Source: Clostridia bacterium (GTDB lineage: Bacteria > Bacillota > Clostridia > Christensenellales > Aristaeellaceae). Taken from it: a stretch of DNA of 19,905 bases. Location of the stretch: contig JAFZRB010000103.1 of assembly GCA_017620115.1 (NCBI GenBank), positions 1-19,905 on the forward strand. Reading direction: 5' to 3'. Within the stretch, counting starts at the first letter, position 1. Each line of letters starts with the position of its first letter. Under the pieces are notes generated by a model that saw only the letters and a list, made by a program, of their open reading frames with translations, did not search any database and was not told where the DNA came from. Both the position numbers and the translations under genes were made by a program. This document shows positions 8,556 through 15,807 of this stretch, one piece after another.

Positions 8556-9449
8556 TCAGAAGAATTCCTTGCCCCGCACGGTTTCCAGCTTTTCCTCCAG
8601 CAGCGCCCTGTCTGTTTCGGAGAAGGGCGTTTTCAGGCACGCGTCGATGTGCTCGACGGCGAACCGGAAGCTCTCGAAGTTGCCGGGAGGGATCAGGGTG
8701 TTCACGCCGAGGGACAGCGCATAGCGCATGGCGGCCTCGCCGAACGCCGCGTCCGAGGTGTCGATAGGTTTGCACCAGGATTTAGGGAAGGGCGATGCGG
8801 CGCGCTCCTCGTCGTTCTCCCAGCGCCGCTCGATAAACGCCTTCATACAGAGCACGCCCATGTTCCGTTTTTTGGCGGCTTCGATCAGCCGCGCGCCCAT
8901 ACCGTGCGCCATGTGCATGAACCAGTTAAAGGGGAACAGCACGGTGTCGAAATCGTACAGCTCGATCATGCGGAGGGCGGCGTCTTCGTTGTGCGCCGTG
9001 AAGCCGATATGATCGGCGATGCCCTTTTCCCTGACATCGCGCATCAGTTCCATCACGCCGCCGGCGCCGAAGGCCGCCTCCACTTCCCCGATGGAAGAAA
9101 TGCCATGGAGCTGGTAGATGTCGAAATGATCGGTGTGGAGGAGCCTCAGCGATTCCAGCAGCTCCGGCTCCGCGCCGGCCCGGTCCCGCTTTCCTGTCTT
9201 GCAGGCGAGGTGAATCCGGCTCCGGTAAGGTTTCAGCGAGTTTCCCAGCTGTTCCTGCGCGTTGCCATAGGTTGGCGCGACGTCAAAATAGTTGACGCCG
9301 TGCTCGACGGCGTAGCCGACGAATCGATCCGAGGCGTCCTGTCCGAGCTCCGGATAGCGGGTATGGTCGTACACGCCCGCGGAGACGATGCCGCCGTATG
9401 AAATGACGGAAACCTCCATGCCGGTGCGGCCCAACGAATTGTACTTCAT
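8556..9449 (-). CDS. Aldo/keto reductase
   Basis: A 297-residue protein from the ATG at 9447-9449, which has AGGAAGG about 8 nt upstream; an upstream in-frame ATG at 9500 lies within the promoter and is rejected. It opens with the family hallmark YNSLGRTGMEVS and carries the full catalytic tetrad: D56 and Y61 (in YFDVAPTYG), K84 (in LACKTGK) and H115 (in IYQLHG). Family members reduce aldehydes, ketones or sugar carbonyls with NADPH in the cytoplasm. There is no C-terminal ferredoxin-type cysteine cluster, so it is the short form. It lies 57 nt downstream of the second URO-D-like gene, and may be co-transcribed with it as well as from its own promoter. The substrate is probably a sugar or sugar-derived carbonyl, inferred from neighbours only. 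Confidence 0.9.
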   Translation of the reverse strand: MKYNSLGRTGMEVSVISYGGIVSAGVYDHTRYPELGQDASDRFVGYAVEHGVNYFDVAPTYGNAQEQLGNSLKPYRSRIHLACKTGKRDRAGAEPELLESLRLLHTDHFDIYQLHGISSIGEVEAAFGAGGVMELMRDVREKGIADHIGFTAHNEDAALRMIELYDFDTVLFPFNWFMHMAHGMGARLIEAAKKRNMGVLCMKAFIERRWENDEERAASPFPKSWCKPIDTSDAAFGEAAMRYALSLGVNTLIPPGNFESFRFAVEHIDACLKTPFSETDRALLEEKLETVRGKEFF

Positions 9450-9470
9450 CGCATTCACCTTCCTTTGTTC

Positions 9471-9500
9471 ATTATATGACATAGAGCGGGCGCAAGTCAA
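9471..9500 (-). promoter_or_regulatory. Promoter of the aldo/keto reductase
   Basis: TTGACT (9495-9500) and TATAAT (9471-9476) on the minus strand, 18 nt apart. The predicted start near 9464 leaves only a ~15-nt leader that begins at the ribosome-binding site. Confidence 0.65.
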
Positions 9501-9506
9501 TAGCCG

Positions 9507-10550
9507 TCAGTACCACTGCATATAGCGCTCCATCGCGTCCATCAGCGCGGCGACGTTTTCCATGGGCGTGCCGGGATACAGCCCGAAGATCATGGACAGG
9601 CCGCCCTGAGGCGTTGCGAGCGCTTCCACCTCCGAGCGGATCAGCTCGTCGATCCGGGCCGGGGTTCCATACACGGTGATCTTCTGGCGGTCTATATCCA
9701 GATCGACGCACAGCTTTCCCCGGAAGCGCGCCCGGATCCAGTCTATGCCGTTGACCAGATCCTGCAGATTGATGACGGCGACGCCGCTGTCCACGATGTC
9801 GTCCGCCAGCGCGCGGATGTCCCCGTCCGAATGCATGTGCACGGGGACGCCGCGATCCCTGCAGGATCTCATCATGCGCGCGTAACTGGGCTTTATGAAA
9901 CGGCGGAACTGCTCAGGCGAAAGCATGGGACCTATCTGCATGCCCAGATCTTCGGGAAACGAAATCATGTCCGCGCCCAGCTCGAGATAGCGCCGGACGA
10001 TGGCGTGGTTGAAGTCCTCCAGCTTCCCGATCAGGTCGAAGAGGAGCGGCTCGTCGTCCGCCATGTCGAACAGCAGGTTGGAATATCCCCGGATATCGCT
10101 GAGCTGCAGGAAGGTGTGGCCGTGTCGCAGGCCGCGGCACACGAACTCGCCGCGCTCGTGCGCGCTGTCGATGCTCTCCTTTTCCTTGGCCCAGTCCACC
10201 GGCCCGATGCCCATCTGCCTTTCCGGATCCGGAAAGCGGTAGGCTGCGTAGGCGCGCCAGTCCGCCAGCGGATGGCCTACAACAGTGCCTGTGATGCCGT
10301 CGTCCGTCGTCTCCCATCGGCAGCCAAAGTCGTCGGTATAGGGCTCGTCCCTGCGGGCGCACAGGCTGTAAACGGGCGTATAGGGCAGCTTGGGCGGGCG
10401 GTAATCCGGAAACAGCAGCGGGTGCTTCAATATCTGATCCACCAGCCAGTCCTGGGGGTAATGATGCCAGCAGGCGGCATTTATGTGAAACGCCATCGGA
10501 ATATAGTCCGGCTTTTCAAAGAAAATCGCGCGGTAAGCGTTTGATTTCAT
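9507..10550 (-). CDS. Uroporphyrinogen-decarboxylase-family protein (second copy type)
   Basis: A 347-residue protein starting MKSNAYRAIFFEKPDYIPM. GGGAGG (10559-10564) lies 8 nt before the ATG at 10548-10550. A longer frame to 10610 would start upstream of the predicted transcript start and is rejected. Typical URO-D-superfamily stretches are ELGADMISFPEDLG (190-203), HMHSDGDI (238-245) and the C-terminal IFGLYPGTPMENV (321-333). The zinc site expected as H-x-C-G in corrinoid methyltransferases reads H240-S-D242-G, again with Asp in place of Cys. Only distantly similar to the protein at 6229-7302, so they are not recent duplicates. Upstream of the aldo/keto reductase in the same direction. 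Methyl transfer or decarboxylation on a sugar-linked substrate is possible; function unknown. Confidence 0.8.
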   Translation of the reverse strand: MKSNAYRAIFFEKPDYIPMAFHINAACWHHYPQDWLVDQILKHPLLFPDYRPPKLPYTPVYSLCARRDEPYTDDFGCRWETTDDGITGTVVGHPLADWRAYAAYRFPDPERQMGIGPVDWAKEKESIDSAHERGEFVCRGLRHGHTFLQLSDIRGYSNLLFDMADDEPLLFDLIGKLEDFNHAIVRRYLELGADMISFPEDLGMQIGPMLSPEQFRRFIKPSYARMMRSCRDRGVPVHMHSDGDIRALADDIVDSGVAVINLQDLVNGIDWIRARFRGKLCVDLDIDRQKITVYGTPARIDELIRSEVEALATPQGGLSMIFGLYPGTPMENVAALMDAMERYMQWY

Positions 10551-10612
10551 GGCGCTGTCCTCCCGTGACGATAAACAGGACAAGGCGGGTTCAGCCGCCG
10601 CCCCCAACACAC

Positions 10613-10641
10613 ATTATACGCGAAAACAGAGCGCATATCAA
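10613..10641 (-). promoter_or_regulatory. Promoter of the second URO-D-like gene
   Basis: TTGATA (10636-10641) and a perfect TATAAT (10613-10618) on the minus strand with 17-nt spacing. The leader is about 55 nt. This fixes the start of the gene at 10550 rather than 10610. Confidence 0.8.
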
Positions 10642-10670
10642 GCGCCAAACTGCCGTATCCCGGACAACAA

Positions 10671-10701
10671 CGCAGGCCCGCCTTTTTCAGACGGGCCTGC
10701 G
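10671..10701 (-). terminator. Terminator downstream of the zinc-ribbon gene
   Basis: A perfect 10-bp stem (CGCAGGCCCG at 10671-10680 with its complement at 10692-10701) and an 11-nt loop. On the minus strand it is followed by the T-rich TTGTTGT. It lies 17 nt past the zinc-ribbon stop and just upstream of the next promoter, insulating the two units. Confidence 0.75.
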
Positions 10702-10717
10702 CGGCATGATTCGTGGG

Positions 10718-11332
10718 TCAGCTGTTTTCTTCGTTTTTTGGCTGCTCTTCAGCATCCTCGCCGTCGGGCCGGAGCGCTTCAGCCGGGGCGTCGGCGTCCT
10801 CCGCGGCGGGTTCCGGCCCCACGGTGGGTTCCGGCTCCGCGGCGGAGGCGGTTTCCTCAAAGGGATCCACATCCTCCGGAGCGGTGTCCGGTTTGGCCTC
10901 GGGCCAGTTGATGTAGACGTCCTTTTCAGGCGCGGATTCCTCCGCAGGCTGTTCGGGCGCGGCCGCGGGCTGTTCCGCGGGCTCGTTTTCGAGCTTCGCG
11001 CCGCACTTGCTGCAGAACCTGGAATCCAGTTCCATCGCGTTGCCGCACACCGGGCAGCGGCGCACGTTGCGGATCCTGTCGATTTCCGCGTTCAGTTTGT
11101 CGATCTCCTGCGCCGTGGCGGTCACGCGGTTGCACAGCGCGGCGATGCTCTCGTCCGGCTGGAGGCCGCGCTGGTGGCAGCTGTAGTAGAGCTGGCCGAT
11201 TTGATGGTAGAGGGAATCGAATTCAGCCTGCTTTTGGGTGATTTGATGCTGAATCTTCGCCACTTCCGCCGTCTTTCGGGCAGACTGGGTCATGCTGTTG
11301 ATGCTCTTGCCGATGTCGTCGAAAAAGGCCAT
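10718..11332 (-). CDS. Coiled-coil zinc-ribbon protein with acidic Pro/Ala/Glu tail
   Basis: A 204-residue protein. The ATG at 11330-11332 has AAGGAG 8 nt upstream; the frame extends to 11353, but that start overlaps the Shine-Dalgarno. Residues 1-90 start MAFFDDIGKS and form a helical, heptad-like region rich in Gln, Glu and Lys. Then a zinc ribbon, CPVC (93-96) and CSKC (107-110), probably binds one metal. The C-terminal ~90 residues are low-complexity, rich in Glu, Pro, Ala and Asp, and probably disordered. Small Firmicute proteins of this layout are common and uncharacterised, and no function is claimed. Own promoter at 11414-11443 and own terminator, so monocistronic. Confidence 0.8.
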   Translation of the reverse strand: MAFFDDIGKSINSMTQSARKTAEVAKIQHQITQKQAEFDSLYHQIGQLYYSCHQRGLQPDESIAALCNRVTATAQEIDKLNAEIDRIRNVRRCPVCGNAMELDSRFCSKCGAKLENEPAEQPAAAPEQPAEESAPEKDVYINWPEAKPDTAPEDVDPFEETASAAEPEPTVGPEPAAEDADAPAEALRPDGEDAEEQPKNEENS

Positions 11333-11413
11333 TTCTTTCACTCCTTCTGACATATTGTCAACCGGCCGCTCTGCGCTATTTTACGCCGGTTCTCCTGCCT
11401 TTATTCCGGAAGT

Positions 11414-11443
11414 ATTATAACCCTCCCTCGCGCGTTTTATCAA
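11414..11443 (-). promoter_or_regulatory. Promoter of the zinc-ribbon gene
   Basis: TTGATA (11438-11443) and TATAAT (11414-11419) on the minus strand, 18 nt apart. The leader is about 75 nt. Confidence 0.75.
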
Positions 11444-11474
11444 GGCTTCGAGCCGAATTCACGCCGTTTTCTAG

Positions 11475-11480
11475 TATAAT
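11475..11480 (+). promoter_or_regulatory. -10 element for the DUF421/DUF4363 pair
   Basis: A perfect TATAAT, 60 nt before the DUF421 start and divergent from the zinc-ribbon promoter. No good -35 hexamer lies at 16-18 nt, so it is weaker than the others or needs an activator. Confidence 0.45.
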
Positions 11481-11540
11481 TCTAATCTTTTCGGCGCAGA
11501 ATGATGAAAAAAGCGCGGTTTCGCGCGGGGAGGCGCTTCC

Positions 11541-12257
11541 ATGCTCACGCATTTCATCCGGGCCGTGATACTGTATGCCGCGCTGGTCGCGTTCACGCGG
11601 GCGATGGGCAAGCGCCAGCTGGGCCAGTTCCAGCCCTATGAGTTCGTCATGACCATGCTGATCGCCAATCTGGTGGCCTCGCCCATGAGCGACGTATCCA
11701 CGCCGCTGCTGCACGGCATATTGCCCGTGGCGGCGATGTTCGTGATTCATTCGCTCATTACGCTCCTGAGCATGCGCAGCGACCGCATGCGCCTCTTCTT
11801 TTCGGGCAAGCCCTCGGTCATCATATCGCGCGGGGTGTGGCGGCAGGACGAGATGCGCCGGCTGTGCCTCACGCTGGCCGACGCGCTTGAAGGACTGCAC
11901 GCGGCGGGCATACTCGATCCCGCCGAGGTGGAGACCGCCATCGTGGAGGCAAACGGCAGCATCTCCGCGTTTACGCGCGCTGAGCTGCGCCCGGCTTCTC
12001 CCGCTGATCTGAACATCAAAACGGACTATCAGGGCCCGCCCGTGGTGCTGGTGATGGACGGCCGCGTCCAAACCGGCAGCCTCGCCGCCGCGGGACTGGA
12101 CGAGGCATGGCTTCGCCGCACCCTCGCCGCGCATCGGCTGAGCGTGAAAGACGCGTTTATCTGTTCGCTGGATACGCAGGGAGTTATGACCGTTCAGGAC
12201 ATGCGCTGCGCCGTTTCGCGGTTTCAGGCGCTGGAGCCCGCGGAGGTGACGTGGTAG
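11541..12257 (+). CDS. DUF421 (YetF-type) membrane protein
   Basis: A 238-residue protein with GGGGAGG 8 nt before the ATG. The N-terminal ~85 residues hold three hydrophobic helices, with the characteristic RAMGKRQLGQFQPYEFVMTM stretch at 20-39. The remainder is a cytoplasmic YetF/YcaP-type C-terminal domain with GKPSVIISRGV (88-98) and a VLVMDGRV segment (167-174). The biochemical role of DUF421 proteins is not settled; some are linked to spore or envelope functions in Bacillus. It is directly followed by a DUF4363 gene whose ATG abuts its TAG stop, so the two are translationally coupled and likely partners. Confidence 0.87.
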   Translation: MLTHFIRAVILYAALVAFTRAMGKRQLGQFQPYEFVMTMLIANLVASPMSDVSTPLLHGILPVAAMFVIHSLITLLSMRSDRMRLFFSGKPSVIISRGVWRQDEMRRLCLTLADALEGLHAAGILDPAEVETAIVEANGSISAFTRAELRPASPADLNIKTDYQGPPVVLVMDGRVQTGSLAAAGLDEAWLRRTLAAHRLSVKDAFICSLDTQGVMTVQDMRCAVSRFQALEPAEVTW

Positions 12258-12641
12258 ATGAAGCGGTGTCTGATCGCGATGCTGACGGTGTTTGCGCTCT
12301 CGCTGGGCGTCTGCCTCGCGTCGTTTTTTGTCATACGCCATGTGGCGGAGGAAATGGAGGGCGTGCGCACGGAGGTGCTTCGCCTGATCGAGGGGGACGA
12401 CACCGAACGGGCGAAGGAACGCCTCACGCAGATGGCCGGGATCTGGCGGGATCACGAGCGGCTGCTGGAGGCCATTTCGCCGCATGAAACGCTGCATTCC
12501 GTGACGGGGTTAATCATCGAAGCCCACGCCAATCTGGACGCGCGGGACATGGACGATTTCAACCGCTCCATGCTGCTGCTGGGCGAGGCCATCGAGCATC
12601 TGTATCTGGAGGAGCGTCTGAGGATCGAGAATATTCTCTGA
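12258..12641 (+). CDS. DUF4363-family small membrane-anchored protein
   Basis: A 127-residue protein with a single N-terminal membrane helix (about residues 4-27) and a mostly helical remainder, ending in an acidic region (LYLEERLRIENIL). Length and layout match DUF4363. The start ATG touches the stop of the DUF421 gene (TAGATG), with GGAGG 11 nt upstream inside that gene. DUF421-DUF4363 adjacency is a recurring Firmicute arrangement, which supports both calls. The extracytoplasmic helical domain may interact with the DUF421 partner; this is inference. Confidence 0.75.
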   Translation: MKRCLIAMLTVFALSLGVCLASFFVIRHVAEEMEGVRTEVLRLIEGDDTERAKERLTQMAGIWRDHERLLEAISPHETLHSVTGLIIEAHANLDARDMDDFNRSMLLLGEAIEHLYLEERLRIENIL

Positions 12642-12663
12642 GGGGGCGGCGAAGGCCGGGTCC

Positions 12664-14043
12664 TTACCGGCTGAACGCCTCCGTCAGCCACTTTCCGCGC
12701 GCGTAGCGGACGGCCAGAAGCGCGCCGCGCATCACGTTGTCGGCCACCATACACAGCCACACCGGCACGAGCCCCAGCCCCAGCGCCTTCACGCAGATCC
12801 ATGTAAACAGGATGCGGATGCCCCACATGCAGGCGAGCGAAATGACAAAGGGAGCCTTGGTGTCGCCCACGCCGTTGAACGTGCCCTCCAGGATGATGGA
12901 CATGCCGTAAATGGGCTCGGATACCGCCACGATGCGCAGAATCTGTATGCCGCCCGCGACGACCGCGGCGTCCGGCGTGAAAAGGCTCATCATCCGATCC
13001 GGAATGGCGAAGAGGATCGCGCCGGTCACGGTCATCATGGCCATGGTGACGAGCATGATCGTGCGCGACACGCGCCTCAGCTTTTTTTCGTCGCCCTCGC
13101 CGAGGGACTGCCCGGCCAGCGTGGAAGCGGCGGCCTGCATGCCGTAGCCCGGGATGTAGAACGCCTGCTCGGCGGTGATGGCGATGGTGTGCGAGGCCAG
13201 CGCCGTGGTGCCCAGCGAGGTCACCAGCGAGGTGAACACCACGTGGCCCAGCATCGTGGCCACGCGCGAGCCCACCACCGGAATGCCGATCCTCACGCAG
13301 GGCAGCATGGCCTCGCGGTCGAGCCGGATGCGGAAGCCGCGGGGCGAGATGTATCTGTTGCGCCAGAACATGGCGGTCATGGCCGCGCCGCCGAATATGT
13401 AGGAGATGGCCGTGGCTGCCGCCGCGCCGATCACGCCCCAGCCCATGCCGGGCATGGTGAACTGAAATCCGAGTATATCCACAGGGCGCGTCTCAAAGAT
13501 GAACAGCGCGTTGAGCGCGATGTTCAGGGCGTTCATGCCCAGGTTGATGAACATGGGCGTGCGCGTGTCGCCTGTGGCCTGGATGGCGGCGGAGAAGATC
13601 ACCTGCGCCGCGCGGAACAGCATGGGCGCGCACACGATGGCGAAATACAGCGATCCGTCGCGCCGCAGCGCCTCCTCCGCGCCCAGCCACGCGGGCAGGA
13701 ACGGGCTCACGGCCAGCGTGATGACGCCGATGACGCAGCCCGATATGAGCGCCAGCAGCACCGCCTGCGTCGCCGTGCGGCGGGCCATGTTGTCGTCCTT
13801 CGCGCCTACGGCGCGCGCCGTGCAGGCCAGAACGCCCGTGGCCAGCGCCCACAGCGGCGAGTTGACCAGCCACTGCGTGGACGCGGTGAGCCCCACGCAC
13901 GCCGAGGCGTGCGCGCCCATGCGGCCCACCATCGCCGTGTCGACGTACTGCACCACCGTGCCGAGCGCCTGCTCCACCATCGTGGGCCAGGCCAGCGCGG
14001 CGATGAGGGCGTAGAGCGACTTGTGCTTGCGTTGCATGGGCAT
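12664..14043 (-). CDS. MATE-family multidrug/cation antiporter
   Basis: About 459 residues with twelve predicted membrane helices in two homologous halves, the usual MATE length. Marker stretches are QATGDTRTPM in the first half and FNGVGDTKAPF in the second, both matching the family's G-D-T repeat. The frame is open to 14073, but GGGAGG lies only 4 nt before the ATG at 14043 and 10 nt before another at 14037. Either could be used, and starts further upstream have no ribosome site. It exports drugs, metabolites or flavins in exchange for Na+ or H+; the substrate is unknown. It converges on the DUF4363 gene with no strong terminator in the 22-nt gap, where only a 5-bp GCCGG/CCGGC stem is visible. 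Confidence 0.92.
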   Translation of the reverse strand: MPMQRKHKSLYALIAALAWPTMVEQALGTVVQYVDTAMVGRMGAHASACVGLTASTQWLVNSPLWALATGVLACTARAVGAKDDNMARRTATQAVLLALISGCVIGVITLAVSPFLPAWLGAEEALRRDGSLYFAIVCAPMLFRAAQVIFSAAIQATGDTRTPMFINLGMNALNIALNALFIFETRPVDILGFQFTMPGMGWGVIGAAAATAISYIFGGAAMTAMFWRNRYISPRGFRIRLDREAMLPCVRIGIPVVGSRVATMLGHVVFTSLVTSLGTTALASHTIAITAEQAFYIPGYGMQAAASTLAGQSLGEGDEKKLRRVSRTIMLVTMAMMTVTGAILFAIPDRMMSLFTPDAAVVAGGIQILRIVAVSEPIYGMSIILEGTFNGVGDTKAPFVISLACMWGIRILFTWICVKALGLGLVPVWLCMVADNVMRGALLAVRYARGKWLTEAFSR

Positions 14044-14109
14044 CTTTCCTCCCGCGAAAAATCGCGCCCGCACGGCGACGGACGCGATGGCGTGTCATTC
14101 AGTGAATGT

Positions 14110-14139
14110 ATTATAGCATGGGAGCGGGAGAGATGTCAA
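14110..14139 (-). promoter_or_regulatory. Promoter of the MATE gene
   Basis: Perfect TTGACA (14134-14139) and perfect TATAAT (14110-14115) on the minus strand, 18 nt apart, with TGC before the -10. Confidence 0.85.
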
Positions 14140-14206
14140 TGGAATGAAAACTGAACGATTTCATCAAAAAAACAAAAAATGTTGGCGAAAACCCGCATTT
14201 TGGGTC

Positions 14207-14235
14207 TTGACACCGCCTCTGTTATTGCGTATAAT
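14207..14235 (+). promoter_or_regulatory. Consensus promoter of the T-box/trpXYZ operon
   Basis: TTGACA (14207-14212) and TATAAT (14230-14235) are both perfect and exactly 17 nt apart. Transcription should start near 14242, at the 5' end of the T-box leader. Such strength fits an operon controlled by attenuation rather than initiation. Confidence 0.9.
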
Positions 14236-14241
14236 ACCCAT

Positions 14242-14520
14242 AAATCGATGAGGGCGGGTAAGTAATCCCCGAGTTGTTCCCTTCACAGAGAGTCGTGGGC
14301 GCTGGAAGCACGGCAGGGAGCGCGGAGATGAATGGACGCCTGAGAGCGAGCCGAACGGGTTTCCCAGTAGGTGAGACGGAGTGAAGGCCCTTCGTCATCA
14401 AAGGTCAGCATATGAACGTATGCGTCAAGTGGGCGCGGCGATACCGCGTCAAGCCGGGTGGCACCGCAGGATTTATCAAGGATCCTGTCCCAGCAGAACC
14501 GATGGGACGGATCCTTTTTT
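14242..14520 (+). promoter_or_regulatory. T-box riboswitch, tryptophan (UGG) specifier
   Basis: T-box hallmarks appear in order. Stem I has the loop-E AGTA (14261-14264), with the specifier side reading GAA-TGG-A; TGG at 14333-14335 is the Trp codon. GGGCG (about 14252-14256) can pair with CGCCT below the specifier loop. AGAGAG lies at 14287-14292. The T-box core GGGTGGCACCGC is at 14456-14467; its bulge UGGC (14459-14462) would pair with an NCCA end whose discriminator is G, as in tRNA-Trp. An antiterminator can form from GGG-bulge-AC and AGGAT with ATCCT-GT-CCC. Uncharged tRNA-Trp would favour antitermination and expression of the ABC importer downstream. The remaining ~120 nt to the first gene hold only a decoy Shine-Dalgarno. 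Confidence 0.92.
14478..14520 (+). terminator. T-box attenuator terminator
   Basis: The left arm 14478-14492 pairs with the right arm 14503-14516 (14 bp, one bulged T at 14486) around a 10-nt loop, followed by a T run ending at 14520. Its left arm contains the ATCCTGTCCC needed by the antiterminator, so the two structures are mutually exclusive. Confidence 0.9.
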
Positions 14521-14639
14521 GTGTCCCCGATTCGGGCCGGGGCCAAAGGAGGATGCCCCGAACCGCTCCCGTCATCACTACGTTTCGTTCAGGGAACCCA
14601 CACTGCACGACAGGACAAAAAGAGAAAGGAAGTTCGATT

Positions 14640-15659
14640 ATGAAAAAGTTCTTCGCCGTCATGCTCGCCGTTCTGATGACCGTCTCCATGCTTTCCGTCG
14701 CCTCTGCCGAGGGCAAGACCACCTTCAAGGTCGGTATCTGCAACTACGTCGATCACGCTTCCCTCAATCAGATTGTGGACAATATCGAAGCGCAGCTCAA
14801 GGCGCTGGGCGAGGCCAACGGCGTCGTCTTTGAGATCGACTACGACAACTGCAACGCCGACGCCAGCGTGATGAATCAGATCATCTCCAACTTCATCGCC
14901 GACGAGGTCGATCTGATGGTGGGCGTCGCCACCCCCGTGGCCATGGCCATGCAGAGCGCCACCGAGGACAACGGCATACCGGTGGTTTTTGCCGCGGTCA
15001 GCGACCCCGTCGCCACCGAGCTGGTCGCCTCCCTCGAAGCGCCCGGCGCGAACATCACCGGCACCTCGGACTATCTCGACACCAACGCCGTGATGAACCT
15101 CATCTTCGCCGCCGATCCCGAGGCGGATCTGATCGCCCTGCTGTACGACGTGGGCCAGGATAACTCCGCCACCCCCATCGCCGCGGCCAAGGAATACCTG
15201 GACGCCAAAGGCGTGGCCTATAAGGAATACACCGGCACGAACGTGAGCGAGGTCATCATGGCCGCCGACGCGCTGATCGCGGACGGGGCGGACGCCGTGT
15301 TCACGCCCACCGACAACACCGTGATGAACGCCGAGCTGTCCATCTACGAAGCGCTGGCCGAGGCGGGCATTCCGCACTACACCGGCGCGGACTCCTTCGC
15401 GCTGAACGGCGCGCTGGTGGGCTACGGCGTGGATTACGCCAACCTGGGCGTCGAGACCGCCAACATGATCTGCGAGATCCTGGTGAACGGCGCCGACCCG
15501 GCCGCCACCCCCGTGAAGACCTTTGACAACGGCACCGCCACCATCAACACCGAGACCGCCGAGGCTCTCGGCCTGGATTTCGACGCGCTGAGCGAGGCGT
15601 TCGCGCCTTTCTGCACCAGCATCCTGACCATCGTCACCGCAGAGAGCTTTGAAGACTGA
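14640..15659 (+). CDS. trpX: ABC transporter substrate-binding protein, predicted tryptophan (TrpX)
   Basis: A 339-residue protein; the ATG at 14640 has AAAGGAAG (14625-14632) 7 nt upstream. The frame extends up to 14412, but that would place the start inside the T-box RNA. A signal peptide covers about residues 1-23 (MKKFFAVMLAVLM..., ending SVASA), with a type-I cleavage site before EGK and no lipobox cysteine. The mature domain matches the ABC_sub_bind (PF04392) fold: KVGICNYVDHASLNQIVDNI, then PVVFAAVSDPVATELV and a C-terminal hinge region with YGVDYANLGVETANMI. It captures the ligand outside the membrane for the permease and ATPase that follow. Tryptophan specificity comes from the UGG T-box upstream, not from binding residues. 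148 nt and a hairpin separate it from the permease. Confidence 0.88.
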   Translation: MKKFFAVMLAVLMTVSMLSVASAEGKTTFKVGICNYVDHASLNQIVDNIEAQLKALGEANGVVFEIDYDNCNADASVMNQIISNFIADEVDLMVGVATPVAMAMQSATEDNGIPVVFAAVSDPVATELVASLEAPGANITGTSDYLDTNAVMNLIFAADPEADLIALLYDVGQDNSATPIAAAKEYLDAKGVAYKEYTGTNVSEVIMAADALIADGADAVFTPTDNTVMNAELSIYEALAEAGIPHYTGADSFALNGALVGYGVDYANLGVETANMICEILVNGADPAATPVKTFDNGTATINTETAEALGLDFDALSEAFAPFCTSILTIVTAESFED

Positions 15660-15703
15660 TCTTCGCCGCGCGACAGAGCGCGTCAACGGCAATCCCGGCA
15701 CGC

Positions 15704-15734
15704 CCCCATCCCCGCCCTCCGCGGGGACGGGGGA
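15704..15734 (+). other. GC-rich intercistronic hairpin between trpX and trpY
   Basis: Left arm 15704-15716 and right arm 15722-15734 make a 12-bp stem with one A/C mismatch and a 5-nt loop. No U tract follows, so it may act as a 3' stabiliser or partial terminator giving more binding protein than membrane components. Confidence 0.6.
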
Positions 15735-15807
15735 GCGGTTTGTTACGGGGCTTCGCCCGCCGCGCCGTTAAGCGCCCGCCTTATTCACAGATTTGGAGTG
15801 ATCGCCA

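Noticed and set aside
10528..10545. cre-like sequence (catabolite repression) at the start of the second URO-D-like gene
   Set aside because: Only one half matches the consensus and it is explained by codons 2-6 of the gene.
10541..10611. Start of the second URO-D-like gene at 10610
   Set aside because: That codon lies at or upstream of the transcript start implied by the strong promoter at 10613-10641; the ATG at 10550 has a good Shine-Dalgarno.
14412..14639. Upstream in-frame extension of the binding-protein gene, including an AAAGGAGG (14545-14552) directly touching an ATG at 14553
   Set aside because: The extension runs through the T-box core and terminator, and the 14553 ATG has zero spacing to its Shine-Dalgarno. 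The ATG at 14640 is followed by a proper signal peptide and has a 7-nt spacing.
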